A DNA stretch of 64,000 nt from Sisyra terminalis (GCA_958496175.1 OY292276.1:53829080-53893079); one strand, 5' to 3'; positions 24,136-35,345 are shown, counted from the stretch's first letter. Notes: generated from the letters alone by a model not told the origin. Made by a program: numbers and translations.

Positions 24136-24296
24136 TGCAACGTTGCATTTTCAACTTTGTTTTTTATTCAATTCGCGATTTTTTTGTCAATTCAGCTCTA
24201 ATATGATATATTTTTCTCTTTTGTAACTAAATTTTCATTATGAACCGATTTATTTGGAAATTAAATTAAAATCAAAGTATAAAATCCAATGTTACC
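24136..24296. mobile_element. Short relative of the 9.7-kb foldback
   Basis: Begins GCAACGTTGCATTTTC and continues AACTTTG...ATTCGCGATT, as at 9968-10012, and ends with an imperfect inverted counterpart (ATCAAAGTATAAAATCCAAT, then GTTACC). It corresponds to the central part of the element at 9729-10342 and shows that the core moves or persists without the outer arms. Confidence 0.6.
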
Positions 24297-26329
24297 AGAT
24301 ATTGACTGACCTTAAAGGGTGCTTGAGCCAGACTTAAGGATTTTAATTCAATTTTTTGCGAAGCTTTCAGAAATTTTTTGTTTTGGGAATAATTTTATGA
24401 AAAACCCTAACAATTTTTAGTGTATTATACCAATGTGAAAACTTACTTTTGTAAGAGATATTGTGTTTCATATATGAATGAATTAATGATCCGATTATTA
24501 ATACGTAAAAATTAGAATAATATTATCGTTTATTAAAAAGGGAAAAAAAATAAAAAAAAATATTTTCTCCTCTAATTATTGTGTAAATTTTAATTATTTT
24601 TAACGAGATATCTAATGGAAGGTAATATAAATAAATATAACGGCCAATCGCACAATTATCATTACTTTAACAAACATTGAATGAAACCATATATCTTTAT
24701 TAATTTTATCTCTATGAATTATCATCGATCGTTAACTGAAATAATGAGAAAAAACTGAATACATTACATATATCGTTAGGTTTACTGCTTTCTGATTCCA
24801 TTTTCCGTCGTGTTTTATACGGAAAATTAGATTGTGAAATTTTCCAAGTTCGCCATACGAAGTTATTAAATTAAAACTATTCACCAGAAGCAATTTGTCT
24901 TAATTTAGACGATGGTCCCACTGTTTAGACCTCAACTATTGCAATAACTTGTATCCGTCGACATTCTGGCAATATTATCGAAATTAGTTAGATGAAACGT
25001 TAAATTTACATCAAAGAAATTTTAATTTGAATACCACTTTAAATACGCGCGCCTACCCACCTAACAAACACATACCTTGCACGATAATGTTCACAAAGTG
25101 TTTCATTGGATTTTCCAGGAAAACTCGACACGCTTCATCTACTCAATTTTCTTTGCGTTAGAGGGATTGGGTAATTGAATTAGAAAATTGTTTCACAAAT
25201 AATTATCATATCGAAATAGCCATACGAAGCAAAACTGTGCTTTGACCTTTGATAGATTTTCATATTTTTTTTGATTCTCCAGTAATTTTAAAATACCTTT
25301 GAACTCCTTGTCGATTCCGTTACACCCAACTGTTTATAAATAGTTTTACAACCAGAAAAATAGTTTTTCATTGTTTGTCGGTGTATTCGCTTTATTCTTC
25401 TAAACTATTTAACGATACTTTGTTGCGGATTTCACAATTATTTACAAAATTTCTTTTGTAGATATGCGTTCTAATTAACGTTAGGTACATAGTAAAGAAA
25501 ATTCGATATTTAGAAATTCATTAGTACCACCTATTAGGTTGAATTTCGTAACAAATCCGCAACATTCTGGTGGTTTTAGAGCTGCTTATTGGCTGATTCA
25601 AGAGTTGAAAGTTGAGTATTTGCTCTGGCGACATTCTTCAACGTTCCGAACAGTTTCGAACCATATATAACAGAAAATGACTCCGAAAATTAAGCACCGA
25701 AGAATTTCTCAGTATATTCAGATCTTCTTTCCTTCCTCGTTAGCGTTTGTTCCAATCGAAAAAATTAGCCTCTAATTGAGTTAAAAAAAACCTTTAAAAA
25801 AACTTATTTGTATTAGCGTTTTTCTGATACGACTCTAATACTGTATGACTCTAATACTCTATACTCTAATAACTGTATACTGTTGGAAAATCCATCAAGC
25901 TGGTCGACAAAAAGAACACTTTGATGATTTTTCCCGAATGTTTCGGGGTGCTACACCGAAAAAAACGTTTGGAAAAATTTATCTTTTCATAAGAAACTTT
26001 TGTTCAAAATCATTTTAATTTCAAATACTGCAAGTTTAGGTAATTTTTTTGATCAATACCTTGCAAGGGAAAGGGAGTCACTGAAATCTAGAAAAATTTT
26101 GCATATATTTATTGTAGTGTGAAAATACCTTAAGAACTACTGGTTTGATTTATATTATTCTTCCTTTATTATGAAGATATGTTATTCCTATAGGTTTCAG
26201 GATAGTTTTAGAAAATTTAATTCCTTCATAATTTCAATAGTATTTTGATTGAAAAAGATGTAACAAGAAGAAAACATTATTTAAAGATAAAGCTTAAATC
26301 GTTAATATACATTAAACATTGTTTACTTC
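24297..26329. other. No recognisable gene; promoter-like segment inside
   Basis: Mostly A+T-rich. It includes a 12-bp inverted pair TGTTGCGGATTT (25422-25433) and AAATCCGCAACA (25553-25564), possibly a 145-bp miniature element, and the promoter-like segment listed below. No open frame follows that segment. Confidence 0.45.
25590..25715 (+). promoter_or_regulatory. Possible TATA promoter with heat-shock-like half-sites
   Basis: Inverted CCAAT (ATTGG, around 25589-25593), a cluster of TTC/GAA half-sites (TTC 25634-25639 twice, TTC 25644, GAA 25648, TTCGAA 25655-25660), then TATATAA at 25664-25670. The order is that of an inducible promoter. The half-sites do not keep the regular 5-base spacing of a canonical heat-shock element, and no coding frame follows. 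Suggestive only. Confidence 0.3.
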
Positions 26330-26704
26330 TTATAAACTTCTGAACCAAAAATTTTTCAGAAATCTAGATGATAAGATTCTCTGTAACTTGACATCAATGT
26401 GGTACTCGTTTCCAAGATAACCCCAATCTTTTGTGATACTGTTCGATGAGGTTCCAATATGCTTCAAAATTATAGATGGAGATTCCCTACTCTTGGTGCA
26501 GTTGTAGTTGCATAAATGCAAAGAACCGATTGGGGCATATTTTAAGTACTTTACTTTGGAGAAAAGAAATTTTTTGGTGGTTACATTGGCAGTCAGGAAT
26601 CCTTTTTGGGCGAACCGATTGGGCCTTCTTTTAAGTACTTTATTTTGGAAAAATGGAATTTTTTGATGGTTAAATTGGCAGACGAAAATCTTTTTGGGTT
26701 TCAT
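26330..26704 (-). CDS. 124-codon open frame over short repeats, doubtful
   Basis: One of the longest open frames in the window (MKPKKIFVCQFNHQKIPFFQ...). Its first 60 residues contain two related blocks of about 30 residues because the DNA beneath consists of direct repeats. No domain, signal peptide or family motif is recognisable, and the third DNA repeat copy (26820-26912) has stops in the same frame. More likely a chance frame on repetitive DNA than a gene. Confidence 0.2.
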   Translation of the reverse strand: MKPKKIFVCQFNHQKIPFFQNKVLKRRPNRFAQKGFLTANVTTKKFLFSKVKYLKYAPIGSLHLCNYNCTKSRESPSIILKHIGTSSNSITKDWGYLGNEYHIDVKLQRILSSRFLKNFWFRSL

Positions 26705-26912
26705 ATGTAATTAGTGAACGTAGGATGGTTTGGGGTATCACAAAGATACTGTTGAGATTAATGGAAGGTTTCCTCTGTAAAGTAAAGGATACAAGATGGC
26801 TTCTGCTGTTTTTTTACTTTTTATTTTTGGTACTTTAGTTTGGAAAAATTACACTTTTTGGTATTTATGAGAATCTTATTTGTGGTTCATATGTAATTAG
26901 TAGACGTAGAAT
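26519..26912. repeat. Short direct repeats, about 91 bp, three copies
   Basis: Units at 26519-26610, 26611-26730 and 26820-26912 share GAACCGATTGGG (first two), TTTTAAGTACTTTA, TTTGGAAAAATGG and a GGCAGACGAAAATCTTTTT-type stretch; the second and third also share TTCATATGTAATTAGT...GACGTAG. Copies one and two are adjacent; the third is displaced and diverged. Confidence 0.7.
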
Positions 26913-27494
26913 GGTCCTGCATAATACGAATGGGTTGTTAAAGTTTAAGGAAGACTTCCTATTTATTAAGAAGAATTTTGAAATTTGAATCAGTCTGAAG
27001 ATATGTACGAATTTCTTCTGGATACGTCACGTAGCCATGAGGCCACTTGTGTATTTTATAAACCTTGGATTCCCCCAACCTTGATTTTAGCGGGGATTCA
27101 TTTTCGAATTCATTTTGGGGTTGAAATTTTTTTTAAGATTTAAGTTATGAATTATTAAGGATTATTAATACCCTGCTGTATTTTTTCGATAGTAGTGCTC
27201 ATATACTCACCCACACCCTATGACAGGGGTGTATTGTCTGCAAACTGATTTAGCTGCATTTTAGAATCGAAAAATCAAAACAATTTACCTATATTGAATT
27301 TAATAGGATCTACTATAAACCTTTATGAAATTTTCGATAGGATTTGATGCGTGGTTATGTTCCATTCAAAGCAAATTTAACGTTTTATTTTTTTAGGAAC
27401 GGTTCAGGAATATGGAGTGGTTACTTAACTATTCTTCCATCAAACTGAAGAATATTTATTTTTATGCTATTATGTTTTTTTGGGTTATTCTTTA
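26913..27494. other. No recognisable feature
   Basis: A+T-rich; nothing supportable. Confidence 0.5.
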
Positions 27495-27660
27495 TAATAG
27501 ATGATAAAATTCAGATCTCAGCTTTTATTTTTTTAAATAAGAAGACAATTCAGGTTGTTTAAGATCGGTTTTTTTATTTAATATTTCTGCTATTCAATTA
27601 ACTACGTTTCGTTACGTATCGTAACTTCATCCGTATTCTTGATTCACAAAAATAAAATAT
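27495..27660 (-). mobile_element. Hammerhead-family fragment with mutated core
   Basis: Homologous to 34.02-34.15 kb (CAGATCTCAGCTTTTATT, GACAATTCAGGTTGTTTAAG, CTACGTTTCGTTACGTATCG). On the minus strand the motif has stem II GTTAC-GATAC-GTAAC and GAAA, but the core reads CGGATGA (27627-27633) with the invariant U4 changed to G, so it is probably inactive. No inverted arm is visible nearby. Confidence 0.65.
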
Positions 27661-29879
27661 TTTCAATTTAAATTCAATAAATAAATTTATTTAAGTTATT
27701 CTTAAATATTAAAATTTTTATTTAATAGTGTTAAATATAGGCGAAAACGTCAATATTGACACAAAATGTTCTTTGCACCGAAGAGAATTGAATTATTAAA
27801 TGCATTGGATGGATTTTATGTTAATTGTGAAAAGAGGATTTTATCGTTTGATCTTTTCTATATTGATCCCAAATACCAGTGTTTCTCAATAATTAGTAAT
27901 AATTTACGTCTATCTGGCTTTGTTTCAAATGACTAGACGTAAATTATGTTTAAAGATGTAGTAGTATTCGGTTCGAAATCAATATCTTGATTCCGTTCAA
28001 AGAACTCCTCGTAGACGATGTTAGGTAATAAATTCATGTAGAAAAACTGGCATATAACGTTTATTGCCAGTTTGTATCTCTCGACTAATGCCAAAATAGT
28101 GTACATAATTCGAAAGTAATGTAAATCGTTTTATCCTTTTATGCATAATTTGTCAAATGTTACGCCTTTTATATATTTTTATTAAAAAACTTCTCTATCT
28201 ACGGCTTCGTGTATTAGCTTTTTGTGTCGGCTTTTTGGGAGAAAAAAAAAAGATTTAATTTTTCGTTTCATTGATATAAAAGATTAATCTTCTTTTTGTA
28301 AAGCCCAATAAAAATTATGATAAATTTGTTGAAATTGTAAGTTTATTTTTTTTTTGGGTGGCTTTTGAAAAATTTGTCATATTAATCATTGCGAAGCGAA
28401 ACAACCGTTTTTTTAATGATGAAATTCATAAAAAAAATTTTGATTCGTGAAAAATTATTATTTCAAATGTAAACCCTAAAAATGAGCTTTTTGTGAGCTT
28501 TCCGTTACGTTTATTTTAACATTTTAAGAAAATTTATTTATTCAATCAATAACATTGAAACGAGGGCTGGTAATTTTCTTACTAAATAAAACAAAGCTTT
28601 TTGTATTGAATTATTATAAATGAATGGGCTTAATTAAATAATGGAAAAAGTGTAATCGATTTTTACGGTTCCTGCTATAGATAAACATGTACAGCAAGTG
28701 GTATTTATAAAATAGTAAGTACCTTCACATTTTCTTTTTCCCTAATTACGTCAAATGCTTTGATGAAAGGCTTTTTCCTTTCCATAAATATTTCCAATTT
28801 AAATTCAACCGAATCAATCACAATTATTACCTAACCGTACATAATTGATAATCTAGGCAAATGTGGTAAAAAGTGTAGCAAGTTTTACACAAAAGAGTTT
28901 GCAATAAGTTTTGAACAATTCAAATCATTTACAATTTCAATATTAAGATTGAATGGATTTTTTATTGTAATCAATTTATAGCTTAAAAACATAACTAAAT
29001 AAATTTATATAAGTTTCAACAAAAATATTACTTCAGTAACTTTCAGTGTAACATTAAAACAATGCAATTATTGAATTACTGTATTTTGTATTATGGACAT
29101 TAGTTTAGACTTAATTTAGTAGGAAAAAGGGTTTAAGATTATAAGATTAAAAAAACTGTTTTTTCACAATTTTTTCTTCTCTTGGCCCCCAAATTTGGGG
29201 GCCAAGAAAAGTTTGGGAAGATCTAAAAATTCAGGAAAATTGATAAAAATTAGATGAGGTCCAGGAAATAATCGGATCAATACCTATGTTAAAGTAAGGA
29301 AACTTTTATTGTAGAAAATTTTTAGTCAATTCCGTTTATTACTATAAAAAACAAGTGGTATCGTCAACCACTTGGTCCAATCCACCATGTTCCATATAGT
29401 AAATCCCAGTATACGGGTAATCCCTTAGAGTAAAATGAATTTATGGTTAATTGAGGGCAATTAAAAAATATATTTGAAAACAATTATTCATAAATAATTT
29501 CCTGGTTTATATATTTCTCGTTATTGCATCCATATTGGTAGCTCAAACTTTAGAGGGTTGAAACCCTCTAATGAGGTTGTTAAAATAATGGATTCATTTT
29601 ATCAAACAAGCTATTGTTAGGTGCAGCCTACATTACTCCTATTTACCGCATATTGCTCGAATGTTATGAAATTTTATCATTGAATTTCAATCTCGATAAA
29701 AGTGGAAACAACAACGAACTGATATTAGAAGTATAGATTTTACATCCAACCTTATTTTTTTTAGAAAATTTGGACCCCAAAATATTAAATCGGTCCTGAC
29801 TAAGCCCTTAAGTCATTAACAAAAAATTGGGTACTTCTACTATTCTTGACTAATATCCCATAATATGTTTATACAGTAT
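27661..29879. other. No recognisable gene
   Basis: A+T-rich, with many short A and T runs. The palindrome at 29180 is listed separately. Confidence 0.5.
29180..29207. repeat. Perfect 28-bp palindrome
   Basis: TCTTGGCCCCCAAA joined directly to its reverse complement TTTGGGGGCCAAGA with no spacer. It stands out in G+C against A+T-rich flanks. It would extrude as a cruciform, or act as a dyad-symmetric protein site. I see no element boundaries around it. Confidence 0.9.
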
Positions 29880-30590
29880 AGAAATTGGCAAATTGGTAAT
29901 CGAAATACGTATCTGGGCAATACGTCAATAATTCATTTGTTTGAACTTTTGTATGATCATAGTTTACTTTTGTAAATCATATTACATAGATAAGATCACA
30001 CTATCTTATCTTATATATAAAAAATTTGTGTCACGATGTTTGAAATCAAACTCCTCCGAAACGGTTGGAACGATTTTAATGTAATTTTCTATGTTTATTT
30101 GGTAAGCATGGGAATCGGACATAAAGTATATTTCATACCTCTAGAAGATTAGGGTGTCCCTCGGTATATTTTGCAAATTTTTACGCACGTTTGCCTATAT
30201 ATATTGTTTTTAAACATCGATGCCTATGATTTATCATGAAAAACGCATAGCAACCATTTGTAATAAAATTTTTTATTTATTGAATAGTTATTAAATTCAT
30301 ATTTTCATTCTGCATTTGGTATGTATTACAACGCAGTGCGTGCAAAATTGTGAACAATTTATTTTAACTTATAAAAAATATTTTATTTAGTGAACAGGAG
30401 ATACATAATTGGCCGTGTAAATCATAGGAAATCACCAGAATCATAGGGATGTATGGGATCAGAACGCCTTCCCCTTTGTATTTTGATTTCTAAATTTTCA
30501 AAAGAAAATAATACCATTAAGACGTCACGCAAACGAAGTTGCGAGCATCAGCTAGTATTTTATATATTGTGTGATCAGTATAACTGTACA
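29880..30590 (+). mobile_element. Penelope-like end interrupted by a Helitron
   Basis: GGTAATCGAAATACGTATCT, then GGGCAATACGTCA and GTTTGAACTTTTG, matches the PLE arm at 8.0 kb; the first half of the hammerhead is missing. The copy is split at 30003/30556 by a Helitron. With the Helitron removed, GATCACAC on the left meets GTGTGATC on the right around a short A+T loop. Confidence 0.65.
30004..30555 (+). mobile_element. Non-autonomous Helitron, 552 bp
   Basis: Begins TCTTATCTTATATATAAAA after an A and ends CATCAGCTAG before a T, the A^T insertion and 5'-TC...CTAG-3' ends of Helitrons. A hairpin CGCAA-ACGAAG-TTGCG (30528-30543) lies 8 bases before the CTAG. The early block CTCCTCCGAAACGGTTGGAA with following ACGATTTTAATG resembles 5' regions common in insect Helitrons. 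No Rep/helicase is encoded; it would need an autonomous partner. Confidence 0.85.
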
Positions 30591-31274
30591 AAGTCAGAAA
30601 AAAATCTAATTTAATCCTGCAATCCTTTAACTTATTTTTCTTTGGCAGATTTTCCATTCCTTGTACTAATCTTAGTGTTTAAAATTAATAAATTCTTTTC
30701 TTCATTGATTCCTAATATTTCTTTTTACTTATCGATTATAATCTAAAAGAAAATGTGCCAAAAACCCCTATTTTTATTTCTTATACATTTTTTGGCAGTA
30801 AAACATACAATAAATATAGCAAAAGACAAATTCTTTCAAAAATTGTAGCATTTTGATAGAGCTTTCTTATATTAAGTATCCAGTAAGGTTTGCCCAAGAA
30901 AAAACCAAAGTTATTCACAAGAAAATTGTGTGACCCACTTCGTTATAGTCGAATTTAAACATTGGAAATGCAACTGATTATAATTAGTGATGCAAAACTA
31001 TGCCAATAAACTTTAGTGAAGTATGAGAGTAGAAATAGAGGACAAACTTGAAGTATCTTTCGTTTCCTTTTTGTTATCTTCTACTTTTTGTTACTATTAA
31101 GGTTGTGTTGAAGTTTTTACTTTTCGTTATTTTTAATAAGAAATTTCAAGGAAGTTTTCTTTCTATGAAATGTTTTAGTAGGAGATTCTAAATGTAAATT
31201 TATATAGTTAAACGTAAAGTTTGAAGTATTTTGCGATTTTAAAGCCTGATGTTAGTAGTGATTATTTCTGATGC
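30591..31274. other. No recognisable feature
   Basis: A+T-rich; nothing supportable. Confidence 0.5.
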
Positions 31275-31282
31275 ATGTATAC

Positions 31283-32769
31283 TAGACTGGGCCAAAAAAA
31301 TCGACTATTTTTTTTTGAAAAGTATATCGAAAATATTGTTCAAAGTGACAAAAAGAAAATATCGGGAAGTTTTGAGTCTATAATATTAATATTAAGAGGT
31401 CTATCATCTTTAATTTCAATTTTTCATTTGTGCTTTCATTTTTCCGTCAATGCTGTCAAACTATCAAGGTAAAAAATTCATATGCACATAATATATTTAT
31501 AGAAAATTAAATTCCCTACAAAAAACGTTTCTTTGAAAATTTTTGACAGACACGCCGTTTCCGAATAATCAAGCTTTAAACATTGATATAGTTTTTAGAT
31601 TTATCTTCTTTATTTTGGAATTTTGTAACTAACGAACAAATAAATATATAGAAATGAACAATATAGATTCTTGAAAGAAATTTAATGCTCCACAAAAAAG
31701 GTCTCTTAACGTTTTTACATAAAACACTCTTTCAAAAGTTATTCACAATTAAAGTTGAAGGAAAAATTAAATTATTGTTTTTTTCGTTGTTGAATCAATT
31801 TTTTTTCCTTCAGTGGGACAAATTGATATTTTACATGATTGAAAATCATCATTTTATCAATATTATCGCTTGGAATATCTAAATTTCATAATATATCCAA
31901 ACCTATTCTCGGTTAACAACTATTTATTACACGAAAACGTAGATTTACTGTCTTAAAATAATTAAAAAACTACAATTATGTGATTTTATTATTGAAAATT
32001 ATTTATTTACACTATTCCACACATTTGAAGAAAAGAAAAATCAGATTATGAAATATAAAATAATAGTATCCATGAAATAGAGTAAAAAAAATATTTTAAG
32101 TATTTTTATAACTTAGAGTTAATAAAAAATGTATAATCATTTAAAATCAAAGTATTAAAATGAACTATTTATTAGGTGATTTCATCACATTAAAGTTTTT
32201 TTATTGCAATTAAGGATTTTTTTTCGGTACTCACTAATGACCAAAAGTAAGTACTGAAGTTGCTCCTCGTTTTTCGTAAGACACTTTAATTCATTCAACT
32301 TTAATTGTGAATAACTTTTGAAAGAGTGATTTTATGTAAAAACGTTAAAAGACCTTTTTTGTAGAACATTAAATTTCCTTCGAGAATCTATATTGTTCAT
32401 TTCTATATATTTATTTGTTCGTTAGTTACAAAATTCCAAAATAAAGAAGATAAATCGAAAAATTATATCAATGTTTAAGGTTTGATTATTCGGAAACGGC
32501 GTGTCTGGCAAAAATTTTCAAAGAGAAGTTTTTTGTAGGGAGTTTAATTTTCTATAAATATATGTGCAGATGAATTTTTTTACTTTGATAGTTTCACAGT
32601 ATTGACGCAAAAATGAAAGCACAAATAAAAAATCGAAATTAATGATGATAGACCTGTTATTATTAATATTAAGGGCTCAAACCTTCCCGATTTTTCTTAT
32701 TGTCACTTTGAACAATATTTTCGATATACTTTTCAAAAAAAAAAATAGTTGATTTTTTGGTTCAGTCTA
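31283..32769. mobile_element. hAT-type foldback element, 1487 bp
   Basis: Termini TAGACTGGGCCAAAAAAA and the complement of TAGACTGAACCAAAAAA. Inverted arms of roughly 480 bases (31283-31760 and 32290-32769) flank a unique A+T-rich spacer. A perfect octamer ATGTATAC flanks both sides (31275-31282, 32770-32777). It belongs to the same superfamily group as the 15.1- and 34.2-kb elements (shared termini and interior phrases such as ATATCGAAAATATTGTT) but is a distinct, more diverged subfamily with a larger spacer. No transposase seen in the spacer. Confidence 0.9.
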
Positions 32770-32777
32770 ATGTATAC

Positions 32778-33300
32778 ACATTGTATTTGTGGGGACCTAT
32801 GTTCGTAAGCATGGTTGGAACTAGAAATGAGAATGAAATTGGTACAGTACTATCGAAAAGTTGATGGAAAACATTGTGTATTGGTCGAGTTGAAAAGTTC
32901 CGTTTTGTTTTGGAGCGGTGTGTGTACTAAGTGTTTATATATCACATCATGGTATTTAAAGTTAAAGCGGATAGAGTCACGAATGAGTATCGTCACCCAT
33001 CGGTGTTGGGTTGTTCGGCTTTAAGTGGACCGCGAGAGTGATCCCTCCGCGTCCTCCAACACTAATAGGCGTCCGTGCCGCGACGCCCGTCGTCGCATGC
33101 GTCTCGAGCGCCGGTCACCTAGCAACGCTCTCTAAATACTTTAAATACCGCTTCCTTATTAATATCGTGCATAGTGGCGTTGCAGGTCGATATCGCCACC
33201 GCACCAGGAACCAACTCGAGAACCGCTCGCGATTTGCAGCAGCGCCCTCTCGCGCTTCAAACGCGTCACGCTAAATGTGACCGACCACGGCATTATTTAC
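32778..33300 (+). promoter_or_regulatory. CpG-rich island, possible promoter or first exon
   Basis: From about 32985 to 33290 the sequence becomes G+C- and CpG-rich (GTCCGTGCCGCGACGCCCGT, CGCCGGTCACC, GCAGCGCCCTCTCGCG), in sharp contrast to both flanks. An 87-codon frame (33011-33274) runs through it without recognisable motif and may simply reflect low A+T. GCAGCGCCCTCT resembles the insulator-protein CTCF consensus on the minus strand. A promoter, first exon or insulator is plausible; a fragment of foreign or mobile DNA is the alternative. Confidence 0.35.
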
Positions 33301-34025
33301 GCTCTGTGACAATATCTGCATGCATATAACACTCTTTTACAACAATGTCATCGCATTTTTTCCACTTTTACATAAAGAAAATTCCACTTTTCAAATGACC
33401 GAATTCATTGAAATTCATCTCTATGGTTCACTTTTTAAATCTCATCATCGCTTTGCTGATTAATCTCAAAGTAAAATTGAATTTTTTTTTTTTTTTTCAT
33501 AAAATACATAATTTTTTATTCGATTTTTTTTTTAAATTAACACAATTTTTAAAAAAAAATTATCAAGTCATCATTTTTCCAGCAATCAATTTCATTGCTC
33601 AACAATATACCTGCAAAATATTAAGAAAATTTAAAAGTTTTCCATCAACATTTTGTGTAGCTGAAGCTTTGATAAATTCAATTATCGACAGTATAAGCAA
33701 AAAATTTCTTCACTATCATTTGATATTTCAAGAGAATATTTTCCATAATAAAATGCAAAATCCCCTTTCATTAACTCTATTCATCGCCCGATATCACATA
33801 CACTAATAGTGATTACAGTTTATGCAGCTGACAGATTACTGATTGCATTGCCTGACAAAATGAAGATAGATCAATGAATCACAGCGAATTTCACTCAATT
33901 TTTCACCAGTCTAATCTCATATTTCTCGTGTCTTATAAATTATGAAAACATCCACCGATATTCCTTTTAAATTGGCAACAATACACCAAATTTCTAGTAA
34001 ATTTTCTTGACATTAAATAATTGAT
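33301..34025. other. No recognisable gene
   Basis: A 132-codon open frame (33408-33806) crosses poly-T tracts and is dominated by Phe, Ile, Leu and Lys; I regard it as a chance frame. No motif seen. Confidence 0.45.
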
Positions 34026-34107
34026 GATAAAATTCAAATCTCAGCTTTTATTAACAAAAAAGACAATTCAAGTTGTTGAAGATTGGTTTTTTCTATTTAA
34101 TAATCAA

Positions 34108-34150
34108 ATTAGCTACGTTTCGTTACGTATCGTAACTTCATCAGGCTACT
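34108..34150 (-). ncRNA. Hammerhead ribozyme motif, intact core
   Basis: Read on the minus strand: stem I TAGC (34148-34145), core CTGATGA (34144-34138), one extra A, stem II GTTAC, loop GATAC, GTAAC (34136-34122), GAAA (34121-34118), C-G, U16.1, A17 at 34114, then GCTA (34113-34110), which closes stem I. Cleavage would follow 34114. Stem III is only ACGT, self-complementary, so dimeric action is likely if active. The sister copy at 27.6 kb is mutated in the core. Confidence 0.7.
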
Positions 34151-34218
34151 ATAATAAATTAAAATAATTACAAATTATTTCAATCATACATAAATTTCAA
34201 AATTATAATAGTATACAT

Positions 34219-35223
34219 TAGACTGATTCAAAAAAAATGATGATTTTTTTTTTTCTAAATTATATCGAAAATATTGTTGGTAATGTCAAAAAAATTCTGT
34301 GAAAGTTTAAGCTCTTAACGTTAAGAGGTGCCGCATCGCAAATTTCAATTTTCCATTTAAAATAACATGGGAACAATATTCTCTTGCACTTTGGAATTTT
34401 ATAGCTCACGTTGGTGACAATAATTCGGAATGATCAAGATATATTCTTGTAGAAAATTGAACGATCTACAAAAAAGGTTTTGTACAAGTTTTTGATATAT
34501 TTATTCCTTCAAAAGTTATTCGAGGTCAAAGTTGAACTAAAGAGAAATTTTAATATTTTTTCAATTTTTTGACGCAACCATCAATTTTATGAGAAAATTT
34601 TATAGGACATTTTTTGTAGAGCATTTTTTTTCCTATAACTTATCTCTGTAAAAGTTTTTGATATTTTTCACAAGTCCTAAGTTATTTGCATTAAACTGAA
34701 AAATCCCTGAATTATATTTTTAACATAATTTTTTTTTTTTTATTACTTAGAACCTGTAAAAAATATCAAAAACTTTTATAAAGATAAGTTATAGGAAAAG
34801 AAGTGCTCTACAAAAAATAACCTATAAAATTTTCTCATAAAATTGATGGTTGCGTCAAAAAATTGAAAAAATATTAAATTTTCTCTTTAGTTCAACTTTG
34901 ACCTCGAATAACTTTTGAAGGAGTAAATATATTAAAAACTTGCCAGAGACCTTTTTTGTAGATCGTTCAATTATCTACAAGAATATACCTTGGTTATTTC
35001 GAAATATTGTCACCAACGTGAGCTATATAATTCCAAAGTGCAAGAGAATATTGTTCCCATGTTATTTAAATGGAAAATCGAAATTTGCGATGCGGCACCT
35101 CTTAATATTAAGAGCTTAGCATTAAGAGCTTAAACTTTTCACAGGATTTTTTTTTATCATTCCCAACAATATTTTCGATATAAGTAAGAAAAAAAAATTC
35201 ATCATTTTTTTTGAATCAGTCTA
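34219..35223. mobile_element. hAT-type foldback element, 1005 bp
   Basis: Same termini as the 15.1-kb copy (TAGACTGATTCAAAAAAA...TTGAATCAGTCTA) and closely similar throughout, including AACATGGGAACAATATTC and GGTGCCGCATCGC blocks. Flanked by the perfect octamer GTATACAT (34211-34218, 35224-35231). It inserted into the hammerhead-bearing foldback, so it is the younger of the two. Non-coding. Confidence 0.9.
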
Positions 35224-35345
35224 GTATACATATAATATAGATAATACAAAATATTTGTAACGAAATGTAGCTAATTTGAATATTAAAAAAATTTCAATAG
35301 AAAAAACCGATCTTAAACAACCGGAATTATCTTCTTATTTAATAT

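Larger units (their letters stand above)
34026..35345 (-). mobile_element. Hammerhead-bearing foldback, split by hAT element
   Basis: Left arm 34026-34126 and right arm about 35256-35345 are inverted relatives (TCAAATTAGCTACGTTTCGTTACG against the complement of CGTAACGAAATGTAGCTAATTTGA, and a shared GACAATTC...GTTGTTTAAGATCGG block). The geometry resembles inverted PLE ends, and a hammerhead sits at the inner edge of the left arm. A 1005-bp hAT foldback with its own target duplication occupies the interior. No reverse transcriptase is visible, so it could be a PLE remnant or a retrozyme-like non-autonomous element. Confidence 0.6.

Noticed and set aside
25634..25660. Canonical heat-shock element
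   Set aside because: TTC/GAA units are present but not in alternating 5-base register; kept only as a weak promoter feature.
31265..31275. Hammerhead core from TCTGATGCATG
   Set aside because: CTGATG is not followed by A, stem II or GAAA.
33408..33806. 132-codon open frame
   Set aside because: Crosses poly-T and poly-A tracts, composition is that of translated homopolymers, no motif; expected by chance in A+T-rich DNA.
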